Assembly (NCBI GenBank): GCA_031288675.1
Contig: JAITQY010000099.1
Span: 1-19,956, forward strand
DNA: 19,956 bases
Origin: Oscillospiraceae bacterium
GTDB lineage: Bacteria; Bacillota; Clostridia; Oscillospirales; Oscillospiraceae
Reading direction: 5' to 3'
Of this stretch, positions 19,654 to 19,956 are shown in pieces. The notes beneath the pieces are model-generated. The model had not been told where the DNA came from, made no database searches, and saw nothing but the letters and a program-made list of their open reading frames with translations. The position numbers were made by a program, and so were the translations under genes. Position 1 is the stretch's first letter. Every line of letters begins with the position of its first letter.

Positions 19654-19956
19654 TTACAGCCCCAAATATGCCTTGCGCACGTAGTCATTGTTAAGCAGGT
19701 CTTTACTGCCGCCCTCCAGCACGACCTTGCCGTTTTCAAGAATATACGCGCGGTCGGCGATTTCTAACGTCTGATACGCGTTTTGCTCTACAAGCAGTAT
19801 CGTCATACCCTCGCCGCGAAGCCGCTGAACTATTTTGAAAACCTCTTTAACGACAATGGGAGCAAGCCCGTAACTTAGCTCGTCGAACAGACAGAGTTTG
19901 GGGTTGGACATCAGGCCGCGTCCCATAGCGAGCATCTGCTGCTCGCCGCCGGACAT
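19654..19956 (-). CDS. livF: LivF-type branched-chain amino acid ABC transporter ATPase, C-terminal part (runs off the right edge)
   Basis: The last 100 residues of an ABC ATPase are present. They open with the signature loop SGGEQQMLAMGRGLM, then the Walker B region LCLFDELSYGLAPIVVKEVF, the H-loop-area stretch MTILLVEQNAYQTLEIADRAYILENGKVVLEG, and a LivF-like end (DLLNNDYVRKAYLGL). SGGEQQ, GLAP and the VEQN tail distinguish LivF from most other ABC ATPases. DELSYGLAP replaces the more usual DEPSxGLAP, a conservative change that leaves the Walker B Asp and catalytic Glu intact. LivF works as a cytosolic ATPase pair with LivG on the LivHM permease. The start, Walker A and the rest of the operon lie beyond the edge, and the Met at the edge is internal. 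Confidence 0.9.
   Translation of the reverse strand: MSGGEQQMLAMGRGLMSNPKLCLFDELSYGLAPIVVKEVFKIVQRLRGEGMTILLVEQNAYQTLEIADRAYILENGKVVLEGGSKDLLNNDYVRKAYLGL

Noticed and set aside
19654..19956. LivF Walker B change (DELS instead of DEPS) as a loss of function
   Set aside because: The Asp and Glu needed for ATP hydrolysis are kept; the change affects only the following position and is likely natural variation.

Overview
The window looks like chromosomal DNA from a fermentative member of the Bacillota, most likely class Clostridia. The evidence is a Spo0A-type DNA-binding domain (known only from endospore-forming lineages), strong AGGAGG-type ribosome binding sites, and many near-consensus sigma-A promoters whose hexamers are almost always 17 bp apart. 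Xylan and xylose genes suggest a plant-fibre or gut habitat. I cannot name a genus. Every protein gene except one small ORF near the right end is on the minus strand. No rRNA, tRNA, CRISPR array or recognisable transposase is visible.

Layout, left to right. Positions 1-798 hold the N-terminal two fifths or so of uvrC, running off the left edge, with a promoter placed so that the mRNA would be leaderless. A nitroreductase follows (908-1492), driven by a promoter inside a dispersed repeat. Next is a two-gene regulatory cassette, a TetR repressor overlapping a free-standing Spo0A-like DNA-binding domain (2827 to 1744), with a palindromic operator inside its own promoter. A P2A calcium-type ATPase follows (3021-5624).

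Positions 5716-7405 hold a tightly overlapping three-gene operon: a Panacea-like protein, a small helical Cys-containing protein and a four-helix membrane protein. It looks accessory and AT-richer than its surroundings, and it is the best candidate for an undescribed toxin-antitoxin or defence system. The next operon (10774 to 7691) encodes a GT-C membrane glycosyltransferase, a GlmU-like single-domain nucleotidyltransferase and an AEC-family transporter. After a pyridoxamine-phosphate-oxidase-like flavoprotein come a GH3 beta-xylosidase-type enzyme and xylose isomerase. These two are joined by a TAATG stop/start overlap and form a short xylo-oligosaccharide to xylulose pathway.

The right part carries hemW, a KduD-like SDR, upp (uracil phosphoribosyltransferase) and uraA (uracil permease), in a same-strand run that would supply uracil salvage. 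uraA is broken by what looks like an 11-nt deletion. Positions 19027-19416 hold a second copy of the dispersed promoter repeat and a G-rich simple repeat. A small basic plus-strand ORF (19417-19623) has its intrinsic terminator inside the coding sequence, an arrangement known from ribosome-rescue factor genes. The right edge cuts through a LivF-type ABC ATPase.
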